Shown here: in pieces, positions 33,482 to 42,316 of the stretch
Numbering within the stretch: position 1 is the stretch's first letter
Layout: every line of letters starts with the position of its first letter
NCBI RefSeq assembly: GCF_015679185.1
Contig: NZ_CP064939.1
Coordinates: 3,162,001-3,226,000 of the forward strand
DNA length: 64,000 nt
Direction of reading: 5' to 3'
Source: Pedobacter endophyticus
Lineage (GTDB): Bacteria; Bacteroidota; Bacteroidia; Sphingobacteriales; Sphingobacteriaceae
Made by a program: the position numbers and the translations under genes
Notes under the pieces: model-generated
What the model was told of the DNA's origin: nothing
Database searches by the model: none
Seen by the model: the letters and a program-made list of their open reading frames with translations, nothing else

Positions 33482-34729
33482 TTAAATGCGTTTTTCTAAT
33501 TTCACAATCTTGAAAAAGGTTTTTTTATCGCGATAAATTTCAAAAATGATTGCGCGCCCGGCTTTGGCCCTGAAAAGTTCAGACAGATCGTTGAAAGAGT
33601 AAAAATTTACCGGCTTAAAATTAACGCCGATAATTTCATCGTAAGGGCATAAACCCGCCTTTTCAGCAGGAGAATTCTCGTCTATTTCGCCTATAATTAC
33701 ATGCTTGTACTCCGATTGATCGAGATAAATGGTCATGCCCGTCATATCGTGCTCAAACGGGGCCTTATAATTTATATTCGGCTTAACGTAGATAAAACTC
33801 TCCTGATAATTGAACTGCACATCGAACTTTCTAAGCAGCTCTGCGCCAAGGTTTCCATTGCGATCGCTCAAATCAATTTTATGGGCGATGGTTTCAAAAT
33901 CGGGGAAACCGGCTACAACATCTTTAAAGGTATAACCATCGAAACTTATTTTATTTATCCGCCCCAAAAAGCCCTTAATCTGCCCGCTTAAGCTCATGCC
34001 CAAGTTTGCAGGAATTTTTTTAACGGGTTGCGGAAATGCCCCGCCGTTTAACATTTCCATCGATAAGGCGTGGCTTGCCCCGGTATCCATTAAAAATCGC
34101 GATCGAACTTTCTTTCCGCCCGGTGCTTCGACATCAGCGTAAACATAGGGTTTAAGGTGCTCAATCTCGATTGGAATTCTGGTGCCGCGATACTTGATCT
34201 TTTTAAGCGGATCGGCAAAAATTATCCTGTTTTCGGCGTACCTCACATCAACTATAAAACTATTAAAAAAGCTGTAGCCGATTATCCCATAAATTTTAAT
34301 GCCCAAATGGCCCGAGAGGTTAAAAAGGTCTTCCTTTAATATGGCCGTTGGAATATTGTTAATTTTTGCCTGGCCAATTTGTGCACTTATGTTTTGCGAT
34401 ACATAGGCATCGATGGTTTCTACGCCAAGGCCCGAAATTTTTATTTTTCGCAGCATACTAAAATCTAACGAATCGATAACGGTGGGCTCTGTAATGATCA
34501 TGGGGCCCACGCCTGTGTCTAAAACGAAATCAAAAGGCCCCTTTCCGTTGATAAAAACCGGGATTACGATCAGGTTTTTAATACTTCTGAACTTTAAACT
34601 CTGCTTTTGCCGGTTGCCCGAAAAGGTAAACTCTTGCGCAACCACATTAAAAAAACAAAATGAAAGCCCCCAGCAAATTATCGCGTTGCGTAAACAGATT
34701 ATTACAAGAGGCTTATACTTGGTTAACAT
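33482..34729 (-). CDS. Exported retropepsin-like aspartyl protease with C-terminal PDZ domain
   Basis: The 415-residue protein has an N-terminal hydrophobic signal (about 8-31, ending VVAQ), two pepsin-like half-sites in one chain, FVLDTGVGP (D71) and FLMDTGASH (D215), and a PDZ domain (about 325-410, with IGEIDENSPAEKAGLCPYDEIIGVN). Having both catalytic aspartates in one chain means it can fold without dimerising. It should act in the periplasm or at the surface. It ends 91 bases upstream of the start of the metalloprotease on the same strand and is divergent from the dacB-like gene. Confidence 0.86.
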   Translation of the reverse strand: MLTKYKPLVIICLRNAIICWGLSFCFFNVVAQEFTFSGNRQKQSLKFRSIKNLIVIPVFINGKGPFDFVLDTGVGPMIITEPTVIDSLDFSMLRKIKISGLGVETIDAYVSQNISAQIGQAKINNIPTAILKEDLFNLSGHLGIKIYGIIGYSFFNSFIVDVRYAENRIIFADPLKKIKYRGTRIPIEIEHLKPYVYADVEAPGGKKVRSRFLMDTGASHALSMEMLNGGAFPQPVKKIPANLGMSLSGQIKGFLGRINKISFDGYTFKDVVAGFPDFETIAHKIDLSDRNGNLGAELLRKFDVQFNYQESFIYVKPNINYKAPFEHDMTGMTIYLDQSEYKHVIIGEIDENSPAEKAGLCPYDEIIGVNFKPVNFYSFNDLSELFRAKAGRAIIFEIYRDKKTFFKIVKLEKRI

Positions 34730-34778
34730 TGAATTAAATTTAATAATTTAGTTGATAATTATTACCTAATTATAGACC

Positions 34779-36107
34779 ATGTTCCGATTTAAAAGTTACG
34801 CCCTGTTATTTCTATGTTTTACCTGCCTTACCGTTCTCATTTCGGGCTGCTCAACCGACAAAATGATTGCCAAAAAGGTGGCAAAAGAGTTTAAAAATTC
34901 GGAAGTGATTAAGCAGTACCAGGTGGGTTTTGCCTTGTACAACATGGACGAAAAAAAGATGATTTTTCAAAAAGATGCCGAGAAGTATTTTACCCCTGCA
35001 TCGAACACCAAGCTTTACACCTTTTTCGCCAGTTTACAAATGCTGCCCGAACAGATGCCGGCGTTGCGATATGTTGAACGTGGAGATTCGTTAATTTTTT
35101 GGGGAACCGGCGATCCGGCTTTTTTGCAGTTTGCCGTTAAAGATAAATCAGCCTATAATTTTTTGCAGGGTTCGACCAAGAAGCTCTTTTTTGCACCGGG
35201 CAGATATCAGGGAACATTTTTCGGCGATGGTTGGGCCTGGGATGACTACGATTATTACTATCAACCGGAGATTACCGAAATGCCGATTATGGATAATATG
35301 GTTACGTCCACATATTTGTCGCCCCGGCGGATCAATATTCAACCCAAGGTTTTTGCACCTTGCTTTGAAGTAGATTCTACAAAAACCAAGGGTAATTTTC
35401 AGGTAACAAGAGCATTTTTAACCAACGATTTCAAATATCCGAATGTTGATGTAAAGCCGGGATATAACCAACAAAATCCTTATAAAACCAGCACGCAAAC
35501 TACTGTTGAAGTACTTTCTGACACCTTGCATAAAACTGTTGGCGTTGTAAAAATGAAGATTCCGAGCGATGCCAAAACGCTTCCGGGTGCAAAACGCGAT
35601 TCGGTGTTGAAGCATATGATGTTACCAAGCGACAATTTTATTGCCGAGCATTTACTTTTAGTGTGTTCAAATCAACTGGGCGACACGTTGAGTACAGCTA
35701 AGGCCATCCAGCACATTACGAAAACCTATCTTTCTTTTCTGCCCGATAAGGTGAAATGGGTCGATGGTTCTGGTTTGTCTCGCCAGAATTTATTTACGCC
35801 GAGGGATAACATTTATCTTCTGGATTCCATTTACCATTTGGTAAACAATCGCGAAAAGCTGTTTGATATGATGCCGGCTGGCGGAAAAACCGGCACGCTT
35901 AGAAACGCTTATCCCAAAACCGAAACACCATTTGTGTATGGCAAAACAGGGTCGTTAGGTGGTGTGCATAACCAAAGCGGTTTTGTTTTAACCAAAAAAG
36001 GTAAAACTTACATCTTTTCTTTTATGAATAACGGTTTCATCAATCCAACATCAGAGGTAAGGGCAGAAATGGTTCGGATTATGACTTATATTCACAATAA
36101 TTTTTAG
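34779..36107 (+). CDS. D-alanyl-D-alanine carboxypeptidase/endopeptidase lipoprotein (S13, DacB-like)
   Basis: This 442-residue penicillin-binding protein trims peptidoglycan peptides in the periplasm. A lipoprotein signal (lipobox ISGC, C24) precedes the catalytic motifs SxxK (S75-N-T-K78 in PASNTKLY), SDN (in MLPSDNFIAEHLL) and KTG (GKTGSLGG, with a second GKTGTL just before). The family insertion domain lies between the first two motifs. It is divergent from the aspartyl protease gene, and the next gene begins six bases after its stop. Confidence 0.9.
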   Translation: MFRFKSYALLFLCFTCLTVLISGCSTDKMIAKKVAKEFKNSEVIKQYQVGFALYNMDEKKMIFQKDAEKYFTPASNTKLYTFFASLQMLPEQMPALRYVERGDSLIFWGTGDPAFLQFAVKDKSAYNFLQGSTKKLFFAPGRYQGTFFGDGWAWDDYDYYYQPEITEMPIMDNMVTSTYLSPRRINIQPKVFAPCFEVDSTKTKGNFQVTRAFLTNDFKYPNVDVKPGYNQQNPYKTSTQTTVEVLSDTLHKTVGVVKMKIPSDAKTLPGAKRDSVLKHMMLPSDNFIAEHLLLVCSNQLGDTLSTAKAIQHITKTYLSFLPDKVKWVDGSGLSRQNLFTPRDNIYLLDSIYHLVNNREKLFDMMPAGGKTGTLRNAYPKTETPFVYGKTGSLGGVHNQSGFVLTKKGKTYIFSFMNNGFINPTSEVRAEMVRIMTYIHNNF

Positions 36108-36113
36108 GTTATA

Positions 36114-37160
36114 GTGAATAACACCGACCTTAAATCGATTGGCCAGCCGTTTTCGAACAAGATCGATCTCGATGGCAAAACCTTTTTATATTTTGGCGGA
36201 ACGGCTTATTTGGGCATTCCGCAAAATGCCGCTTTTGTTGAGCTGTACGTAAACGGCATCAAGAAGTTTGGCCTCAATAACGGCACCAGCCGAAACAACA
36301 ACGTTCAGCTGGGCATTTATAATGAGGCAGAAGCTGAGGCCGCAACAAGGTTTGGTGCGGAAGATGCCTTGATTACATCCAGCGGTTACCTGGCTGCACA
36401 AATAACTGTTAAAGTATTATCTGCATCGGGAAATGTGGTTTATGCGCCGGGCACGCATCCCGCGTTGTGGCTCGATGAACCACCAACTGTTACGGCCCGC
36501 TCGTTTACCGAGTGGACGAATGAAACCGTCGCGTTGATTAATTCATCAAACGAAGAAAACTGGGTGCTCATCAGCAATTCGATGAACAACCTTTTCCCCG
36601 AGATTTTCGATTTCGGTTTCGTTGAGCTGATCAACGCAGACAAAAATATTACGCTGATTATTGATGATTCGCACGGAATTGGAATAAACAATAATGGCTT
36701 AGGCGCAATGGCCAAAGTACCCAGGAAAAAAAACGTGAATGTAGTAGTGGTCGCATCGATGGCCAAGGCACTCGGTGTAGATGCAGGGATTGTTTTGGGC
36801 CCTAAATTGATTATCGATCGGCTTAAGGAAACGAACGTTTTTGTGGGTGCCTCTCCCCCGGCAGCGGCCGGCTTGTACGCCTTTATCAGTGCAGCGCAAA
36901 TTTATGAACAGGCGCTCGAAAAATTGCAGGAAAATATTTTGCAACTGTGCAGCGCTTTGGGAGAACAGTGGAAATTTGCAAATGGCTTCCCCGCTTTTTT
37001 AATTGATGATGCAAAGATTGACCAGGCACTTTTGAAGCAGCAAATACTAATCTCGTCTTTCCCCTACCCCAACAAGGAGAGCGACCCAATTAACCGGATC
37101 ATTTTGAGCAGTTGGCACACGCGTGACAATATCGATCGGCTAATTGCTGCGCTGAGCTAA
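36114..37160 (+). CDS. PLP-dependent aminotransferase class I/II protein, BioF/KBL-like
   Basis: This 348-residue protein belongs to the alpha-oxoamine synthase-like branch: YFGGTAYLGI, LNNGTSRNNNVQLGIYNEAEAEAA, the PLP-holding LIIDDSHGIGINNNGLGAM and the Schiff-base lysine K218 in VVVASMAKALGVDAG. It could condense an amino acid with an acyl thioester, but the product is not known and no biotin gene is nearby. The start is GTG: an in-frame stop lies three codons upstream, and no ATG precedes the conserved region. It starts six bases after the carboxypeptidase gene, so the two are probably co-transcribed. Confidence 0.82.
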   Translation: MNNTDLKSIGQPFSNKIDLDGKTFLYFGGTAYLGIPQNAAFVELYVNGIKKFGLNNGTSRNNNVQLGIYNEAEAEAATRFGAEDALITSSGYLAAQITVKVLSASGNVVYAPGTHPALWLDEPPTVTARSFTEWTNETVALINSSNEENWVLISNSMNNLFPEIFDFGFVELINADKNITLIIDDSHGIGINNNGLGAMAKVPRKKNVNVVVVASMAKALGVDAGIVLGPKLIIDRLKETNVFVGASPPAAAGLYAFISAAQIYEQALEKLQENILQLCSALGEQWKFANGFPAFLIDDAKIDQALLKQQILISSFPYPNKESDPINRIILSSWHTRDNIDRLIAALS

Positions 37161-37212
37161 TACTTCACCCATCGTTTTAACCGTTATACAAGCATCTTAA
37201 ACCTAAAAAAAC

Positions 37213-37713
37213 ATGAAAAAATTAGCCCTATTTCTTTCTTTAAGCTTTCTATTTTCGACAGCGGTTTTTGCCCAGGCCACGCAGGTTTGGATAGTGCGAC
37301 ATGCTGAAAAGGATAAATCGAACCCGCAGGATAATGATCCAAATCTTTCTGAAGAAGGAAGAATCAGAGCGGGCGACCTGGCCCGATATTTAAAGAAGGT
37401 TAAGTTTGATGTTGCATTTAGTACGTCGTACAAAAGAACGCACCAAACCTTAGATTCGTTAGTTATTCAAAAGGTTATCGATTATAAGGATGCCAAATCG
37501 TTAATTGATTCTATAAAGAAAAACTACGAAGGGAAAACGGTTATTGTTGCAGGTCATTCAAATACTGTTTTGGAGCTGATAGAGGCTTTTGGTGGAAAAA
37601 GACCCAAGGAAATGTTAACGGATGATGATTATGATTACATTTTCCATCTATCGGTTAAAGATGACAAAGCCCGGGTAAAGATGGATCAATATGGAAGGCC
37701 GCATCATTTATAG
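37213..37713 (+). CDS. Exported histidine phosphatase (phosphoglycerate-mutase fold)
   Basis: This 166-residue protein has a signal peptide (about 1-20, ending FAQ), the phospho-histidine motif VRHAEK near residue 30, LSEEGRIRAGDLARYLK, and the second catalytic histidine in VIVAGHSNTVLELIEAFGG. It should remove phosphate from a small molecule or protein in the periplasm; the substrate is unknown. It lies 52 bases after the aminotransferase gene. Confidence 0.88.
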   Translation: MKKLALFLSLSFLFSTAVFAQATQVWIVRHAEKDKSNPQDNDPNLSEEGRIRAGDLARYLKKVKFDVAFSTSYKRTHQTLDSLVIQKVIDYKDAKSLIDSIKKNYEGKTVIVAGHSNTVLELIEAFGGKRPKEMLTDDDYDYIFHLSVKDDKARVKMDQYGRPHHL

Positions 37714-37862
37714 TTTTGAGTTAAGAGTGGGGAGCTTGGAGGAAAGGGCATAACAAAATGTTTAAAAGAAACAATAACGAATTATCGAACAAAAAATAAA
37801 GGAAAGTCGCTTTGGAGTTCTAGTTTCTTTAAGCTACCAACCTAATGAACCATTGAACTATA

Positions 37863-38540
37863 TTAAAGTTTTTCAAAAGGAATATCCATTAAGTTGTAAT
37901 TCTGCCAGCCTGCAAAATCGTAATGCCACCATTCGTTATCCAGCACGTTCATTTTGTACTTTTTCATCGTGGCAATTAAAAATTCGCGGTTCTTTCTTAC
38001 GTCGGCAGTAACGGGCTCGTAATTTGCCGCAGCAGCAGCCGAGAAACTGTCGTATGCTGTTGCCATCGCAACCTCTTTGCCTGTTTTTAAATTCACAAGC
38101 GTTAAATCTACCGCACAACCGCGATTGTGCTTTGAGCCTTTTGCGGGGTTAGCTACAAAATTTTTATCGCTTGCTTTCTGATAAAAAGCAACTGTAATGG
38201 CATAAGGACGATAACCATCGAAAATCTTCAATCCATACCCTTTCTTATTTAGCTCCTTTTGCACTTTCTTTAGCGCTTCTACCACAGGTTTGCGAGCGAA
38301 GGCTCTGGCCTGCCCGTACATTACCTGTTTCATAAAATTGTTTTTTGTGGCGTAACGAATATCCAGCTTAATGTTGGGGATGGCTTTCTTTATTTCGACC
38401 AATTCATTATTCGGATTTGCTTTCACGGCGCCCTGGTATTGGCTGTACGAACTAATTACAAGGAGCTTTTTTGCCGGGCTGGTTTGGGCTGTAGCAACGG
38501 ATGAAAGAAATAAAAAAAACAGGATGAAGTTAATTTTCAT
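37863..38540 (-). CDS. D-alanyl-D-alanine dipeptidase (VanX/DdpX, peptidase M15D)
   Basis: This 225-residue protein has a signal peptide (about 1-18) and the M15D zinc site: SKHNRGCAVDL (S-x-H-x-x-G-x-A-x-D) and the C-terminal NEWWHYDF. DIRYATKNNF and FDGYRPYAIT are also typical. It should cleave D-Ala-D-Ala dipeptides released during wall turnover, as for E. coli DdpX; no van cluster is present, so vancomycin resistance is not implied. The signal peptide points to a periplasmic or surface enzyme. Confidence 0.9.
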   Translation of the reverse strand: MKINFILFFLFLSSVATAQTSPAKKLLVISSYSQYQGAVKANPNNELVEIKKAIPNIKLDIRYATKNNFMKQVMYGQARAFARKPVVEALKKVQKELNKKGYGLKIFDGYRPYAITVAFYQKASDKNFVANPAKGSKHNRGCAVDLTLVNLKTGKEVAMATAYDSFSAAAAANYEPVTADVRKNREFLIATMKKYKMNVLDNEWWHYDFAGWQNYNLMDIPFEKL

Positions 38541-38613
38541 AGTGAAGGGTTAAGGAGCTGTTGCTAAGAAGATAATTTTTAGTTTCGTGCACCTATAAAT
38601 TATCGTACCGGTT
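38541..38613. other. Short spacer before the repeat array
   Basis: The upstream region of the dipeptidase gene has no clear promoter box and leads directly into the tandem array. Confidence 0.4.
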
Positions 38614-39364
38614 GTCACCCTGAGCGGAGTCGAAGGGCTGTTAAATTAGGCTTCGACTCCGCTCAGCCTGACAGAACAGATGAACTTATCGAATCTGCCA
38701 GATAATCAGGATATTCTATTGAAATATTTTATGCCATTTTTAATATCCTAGTGTTGTGTCAAACATAATTTTTCATTTAGTTGTCACCCTGAGCGTAGTC
38801 GAAGGGGTTGTTAAATTGGACTTCGACTACGCTCAGCCTGACATAACAGATGAACTTATCGAATCTGCCTGATATCAGGATATTCTATTGAAATATTTTA
38901 TGCCATTTTTAATATCCTAGTGTTGTCAAACATAATTTTTCATTTAGTTGTCACCCTGAGCGTAGTCGAAGAGGTTGTTAAATTGGACTTCGACTACGCT
39001 CAGCCTGACAGAACAGATGAACCTATCGAATCTGCCAGATAATCAGGACATCCTATTGAATATTTTGTGCCATTTTTAAAGCTTCAACATCCTAGTGTTG
39101 TGTCAAACATAAACCATCATTTAGTTGTCACCCTGAGCGTAGTCGAAGGGCTGTTAAATTAGGCTTCGACTCCGCTCAGCCTGACAGAACAGATGAACTT
39201 ATCGAATCTGCCTGATAATCAGGATATTCTATTGAAATAATTTGTGCCATTTTTAATGCTTTAATATTTCTACTGTTGTGTCACGCATAAACTGTTTTAT
39301 CGATTGTCACCCTGAGCGGAGTCGAAGGGCTGTTAAATTGGCTTCGACTCCGCTCAGCCTGACA
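38614..39364. repeat. Five-copy tandem array of a 166-179-bp hairpin unit
   Basis: Units begin at 38614, 38784, 38950, 39127 and 39306. Each begins with a hairpin whose arms are GTCACCCTGAGC[G/T]GAGTCG-like and CTTCGACTCCGCTCAG-like around a GTTAAATT loop, followed by a conserved ATGAACTTATCGAATCTGCC tail and a TTTTGTGCCATTTTTAA-like segment. Copies 1 and 5 carry GCGGAG/CTCCGC, copies 2 and 3 carry GCGTAG/CTACGC, and copy 4 mixes the two. No gene is seen in the array. Confidence 0.92.
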
Positions 39365-39438
39365 GATGTACTTTTGAAACGTCAACGTAACTTTTCCAAC
39401 AATGGTTTGCAAAAACCTTTCGACCTAACCTTATTTTC

Positions 39439-40665
39439 TTACTGATTAGCCACCACCAACAGCTCCAAATCTTTAAAAGGCAGGTTAAACATATCGGCCA
39501 GGTCTTTATTGGTGCAATTGCCCTGGTAAATATACAAGGCTTCTCTAATACCTGGTGTATTCCAAATCATGTTTACCAAACCTCCGTACTCGCCAATATC
39601 TAATAAAATCGGGGCAAAGATATTTGTTAACGCATAGGAGGCGGTTCTTGGAACCCGCGAAGCGATATTCGGCACACAGTAATGAATTACATCGTACTTC
39701 CTAAAAATCGGGTTGGTATGGTTTGTTACCTCGGAGGTTTCGAAACATCCACCCTGATCAATACTTACATCAATGAGCACGGAGTGTGGCTTCATTTTGG
39801 CAACCGTTTCTTCCATCACTATGCAAGGGCTTCGACCATGACTGGCACGGATGGCCCCGATAACAACATCGCAGGTTAAAATGGCCTTGTTTAAAACAAT
39901 CGGCTGCATTACTGATGTAAAAACCCTGCTGCCCAGGTTATTTTGCAGTCTTCGCAAGCGGTAGATTGAGCTATCAAAAACCTTTACTTCGGCACCAAGC
40001 GCCAAAGCTGTTCTTGCGGCGTACTCGCCTACGGTTCCGGCGCCCAAAATAACGATCTCCGTTGGTGGCACTCCTGTAAAACCACCGAGCATTAATCCTT
40101 TGCCACCAGTTACGTTACTTAAGTATTCGGCAGCTATTAAAATTGAGGTTGAGCCAACAATTTCGCTCATTGCCCTAACCACGCTTAATATATTTCCCTC
40201 ATCGCGAAGATTTTCGAAACATAAGGCATTGATTTTTCTTTGCATTAAAGCCTTTAAATAATCGGGCTTTAATGTTCCGGTTTGTAACGACGAGATTAGC
40301 GTTTGCCCTTTATGCATCAACTCAATCTCTTCCAACATTGGTGGCGCAATCTTTACCAATATGTCAGCATCGAAAACCTCTTTCTTGTCGTAAGCAATTT
40401 TTGCCCCTTGCTCGGCATATTCTGAGTCAGAAAAATTGGCGCCGGTTCCTGCGCCGGTTTCCAAAATTACATTGTGCCCGTTATTAACCAATAAGGCAAC
40501 AGACAAAGGCGTAAGCGCAATTCTGTTCTCCTGAAATGAAATCTCTTTCGGTATCCCGATGTTAAGGCTGTTTTTTCTGCTTTTGGTTTCTAGTCTCGCC
40601 GTTTGCGTTTGCAATAAACCCTGGCGAGCGATATCGGCCATTCCTTCGCGTATTCCTGTAGCCAT
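39439..40665 (-). CDS. Alanine dehydrogenase-like protein
   Basis: This 408-residue protein has the Ald/PntA fold: a substrate-binding half beginning NIGIPKEISFQENRIALTP (R48), LVKIAPP with K105, the NAD motif VILGAGTVGEYAA (206-218) and IDQGGCFE with D304, which matches the catalytic Asp of alanine dehydrogenase. The catalytic histidine expected in the GQ-x-L-x-x-x-L-H motif appears to be Q128 (GQTLISSLQT). An N-terminal extension of about 33 residues precedes the core. The reaction, reversible NAD-linked deamination of L-alanine, is therefore likely but not certain. Confidence 0.82.
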   Translation of the reverse strand: MATGIREGMADIARQGLLQTQTARLETKSRKNSLNIGIPKEISFQENRIALTPLSVALLVNNGHNVILETGAGTGANFSDSEYAEQGAKIAYDKKEVFDADILVKIAPPMLEEIELMHKGQTLISSLQTGTLKPDYLKALMQRKINALCFENLRDEGNILSVVRAMSEIVGSTSILIAAEYLSNVTGGKGLMLGGFTGVPPTEIVILGAGTVGEYAARTALALGAEVKVFDSSIYRLRRLQNNLGSRVFTSVMQPIVLNKAILTCDVVIGAIRASHGRSPCIVMEETVAKMKPHSVLIDVSIDQGGCFETSEVTNHTNPIFRKYDVIHYCVPNIASRVPRTASYALTNIFAPILLDIGEYGGLVNMIWNTPGIREALYIYQGNCTNKDLADMFNLPFKDLELLVVANQ

Positions 40666-40852
40666 GCTGCTTAAAAATGTATTTGTTTTAGGTTGTTCAA
40701 TGTACGGAAATTCTATTAATTAATTGCCAGATTTATAACAATTTACGTTTCTTATCACGATTCGCTCCATTAAACCGCAACAAGATCCAACTGCTTAACT
40801 TTGCGCTACACTAGTCGGATTTACGCTTTACAACTGTTCATTAGCCGCTCTC

Positions 40853-41269
40853 TTATATCTTCTCGAAAGTAAACCGCCTGGTGCTTTCGTCGATAACCTT
40901 AATATCGACCCTTATAAAATGTTCTGGCAATAATTCGGCCACTCTTTCTGGCCATTCAATTAAACAAACCGCACCACCGTAAAAATACTCTTCGTAGCCC
41001 AGATCAAACGCTTCCTGAATTTGCTTTATGCGATAAAAATCGAAATGGTAAACCAACCCACCCGAACCTTGATATTCGTTAACGATAGAATACGTTGGGC
41101 TCGATACGACATCTTCTATGCCTAAAACCCTGCAAAACGCCTTTATAAAAGTGGTTTTACCTGCGCCCATTTCACCGTTAAAAACAAATATTTTTTCGCC
41201 TTCCGAAAATGCTAAAAGCTGTTCTGCAGTTTGGGGCAAATCTGTTAAACCGTTAACTGTGATCTCCAT
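40853..41269 (-). CDS. tsaE: tRNA threonylcarbamoyladenosine biosynthesis ATPase TsaE
   Basis: TsaE is the ATPase that drives turnover of the TsaD-TsaB complex in t6A37 tRNA modification. The 138-residue protein has Walker A (GEMGAGKTTF, 32-41), SSPTYSIVNEY (57-67) and the HFDFYR motif (75-80), followed by a GxxxCLIEWPE Walker-B-like region. The length is normal. It lies alone between the alanine dehydrogenase-like gene and the small exporter, all on the minus strand. Confidence 0.93.
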   Translation of the reverse strand: MEITVNGLTDLPQTAEQLLAFSEGEKIFVFNGEMGAGKTTFIKAFCRVLGIEDVVSSPTYSIVNEYQGSGGLVYHFDFYRIKQIQEAFDLGYEEYFYGGAVCLIEWPERVAELLPEHFIRVDIKVIDESTRRFTFEKI

Positions 41270-41343
41270 CGTATTGTTGATTTTTGAATGAGTGAGTTAG
41301 AGAATGAGTAAGTGAATTGGAGAATGAGTTAATTTTGGATTAA

Positions 41344-41664
41344 TTAATGGGATGCAAAAAACTTCAACCCGGCAATTGATCCGATTAAGGTGCAAATAAA
41401 AAAGATGCGCCAAAAAGTGGCCGGCTCGTTAAAATATACAATCCCTATAATTACCGTTCCCACTGCGCCAATTCCCGTCCAAACGGCGTAGGCGGTACCC
41501 ATGGGCAATGTTTGTGCCGCTTTGTTCAATAGTACGAAACTCAGGGTTATGCAAATAAAAAACGCAACGCTCCACTTGATATTGGTGAAGTTGTTCGATA
41601 GTTTTAAACACGTGGTAAAACCAACCTCAAAAAGACCTGCAATAATTAAAATGATCCAATTCAT
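41344..41664 (-). CDS. Small multidrug resistance family exporter, guanidinium (Gdx/SugE) subtype
   Basis: This 106-residue four-helix membrane protein has the essential acidic residue E13 in IAGLFEVGFTTCLKLS and the Gdx-type motif LPMGTAYAVWTGIGAVGT. Gdx proteins export guanidinium ions as antiparallel dimers; the EmrE-like multidrug branch is the alternative. The frame is open 19 codons upstream, but family alignment and the promoter at 41669-41701 fix the start at 41664. The promoter ends four bases before the ATG, so the mRNA is probably leaderless. There is no room in the leader for a guanidine riboswitch. Confidence 0.88.
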   Translation of the reverse strand: MNWIILIIAGLFEVGFTTCLKLSNNFTNIKWSVAFFICITLSFVLLNKAAQTLPMGTAYAVWTGIGAVGTVIIGIVYFNEPATFWRIFFICTLIGSIAGLKFFASH

Positions 41665-41668
41665 ATTG

Positions 41669-41701
41669 CAAAAGTAGAATGTTTTTAGAGAAATAACCAA
41701 A
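41669..41701 (-). promoter_or_regulatory. Promoter abutting the start codon of the Gdx-like gene
   Basis: On the minus strand TTTG (41698-41701), a 21-base spacer and TACTTTTG (41669-41676) are followed by CAAT and then ATG. Spacing from box to ATG is identical to the lpxD promoter. Confidence 0.75.
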
Positions 41702-41947
41702 ATGCACTGGGCAATAGGCAATGATCAATTATGCAAACGCTAATTCTTTTACTCTGCTGGTTTTATTTTTGTTATCGACAATTGGTCATTCTTCTATTTG
41801 ACAATTGAAATTGGTTATTGCTTTCTCCACTTGGTGCTTGATTATTGGTTTTTCGTTATTTTCTTCAACTGGCTGTAACCTCATTTAAAATCATGTTGTC
41901 ATAACACACAATAAGTAATTCAAAAAGAAAAATTAAAACATAAAATT

Positions 41948-42316
41948 ATGCCAGGTGTATTAGTTCCAATCTCACTTTTTTTAGGTGCATTTGCGATGAT
42001 CTTCGGAATCCGCTATTTATCAAACAAAGAAAAAATGGCCATGATAGAACGGGGCATCGATCCCGGGGTATTTAAGGCCACGCCGAAACCGTTTTTAAGC
42101 TTAAAATTCGGCCTGCTTTTGGTTGGCCTGGGCTTAGGCTTATTGGTGGCGTTGTTTACCGTTCGTGGCATTTTCGGCAGCGACATGTCGCATACCGAAG
42201 AAACACAATCGGTAGCTATTTACTTCGGTTGCCTCGGAATTTTTGGCGGCCTCGGCCTAATCGTTTCTTATGTGATTGAGAAAAAATGGTTAGATCAGGA
42301 AGGCCTAAAACGTTAA
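41948..42316 (+). CDS. Small membrane protein, DUF6249-like
   Basis: This 122-residue protein has three membrane segments (about 3-22, 52-72 and 88-108), with the cytosolic signature YLSNKEKMAMIERGIDPGVF between the first two. That signature (NKE-x-M-x-x-I-E-x-G) recurs in Bacteroidota small membrane proteins annotated DUF6249. The function is unknown. It stands alone, divergent from the Gdx-like gene. Confidence 0.75.
   Translation: MPGVLVPISLFLGAFAMIFGIRYLSNKEKMAMIERGIDPGVFKATPKPFLSLKFGLLLVGLGLGLLVALFTVRGIFGSDMSHTEETQSVAIYFGCLGIFGGLGLIVSYVIEKKWLDQEGLKR

Noticed and set aside
37863..38540. Vancomycin resistance gene vanX
   Set aside because: The M15D motifs are present, but there is no vanH, vanA or vanRS neighbour and a signal peptide is present, so a wall-turnover dipeptidase is more likely.
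38614..39364. CRISPR or integron array
   Set aside because: The spacers are themselves conserved between units, and no cas or integrase gene is adjacent.
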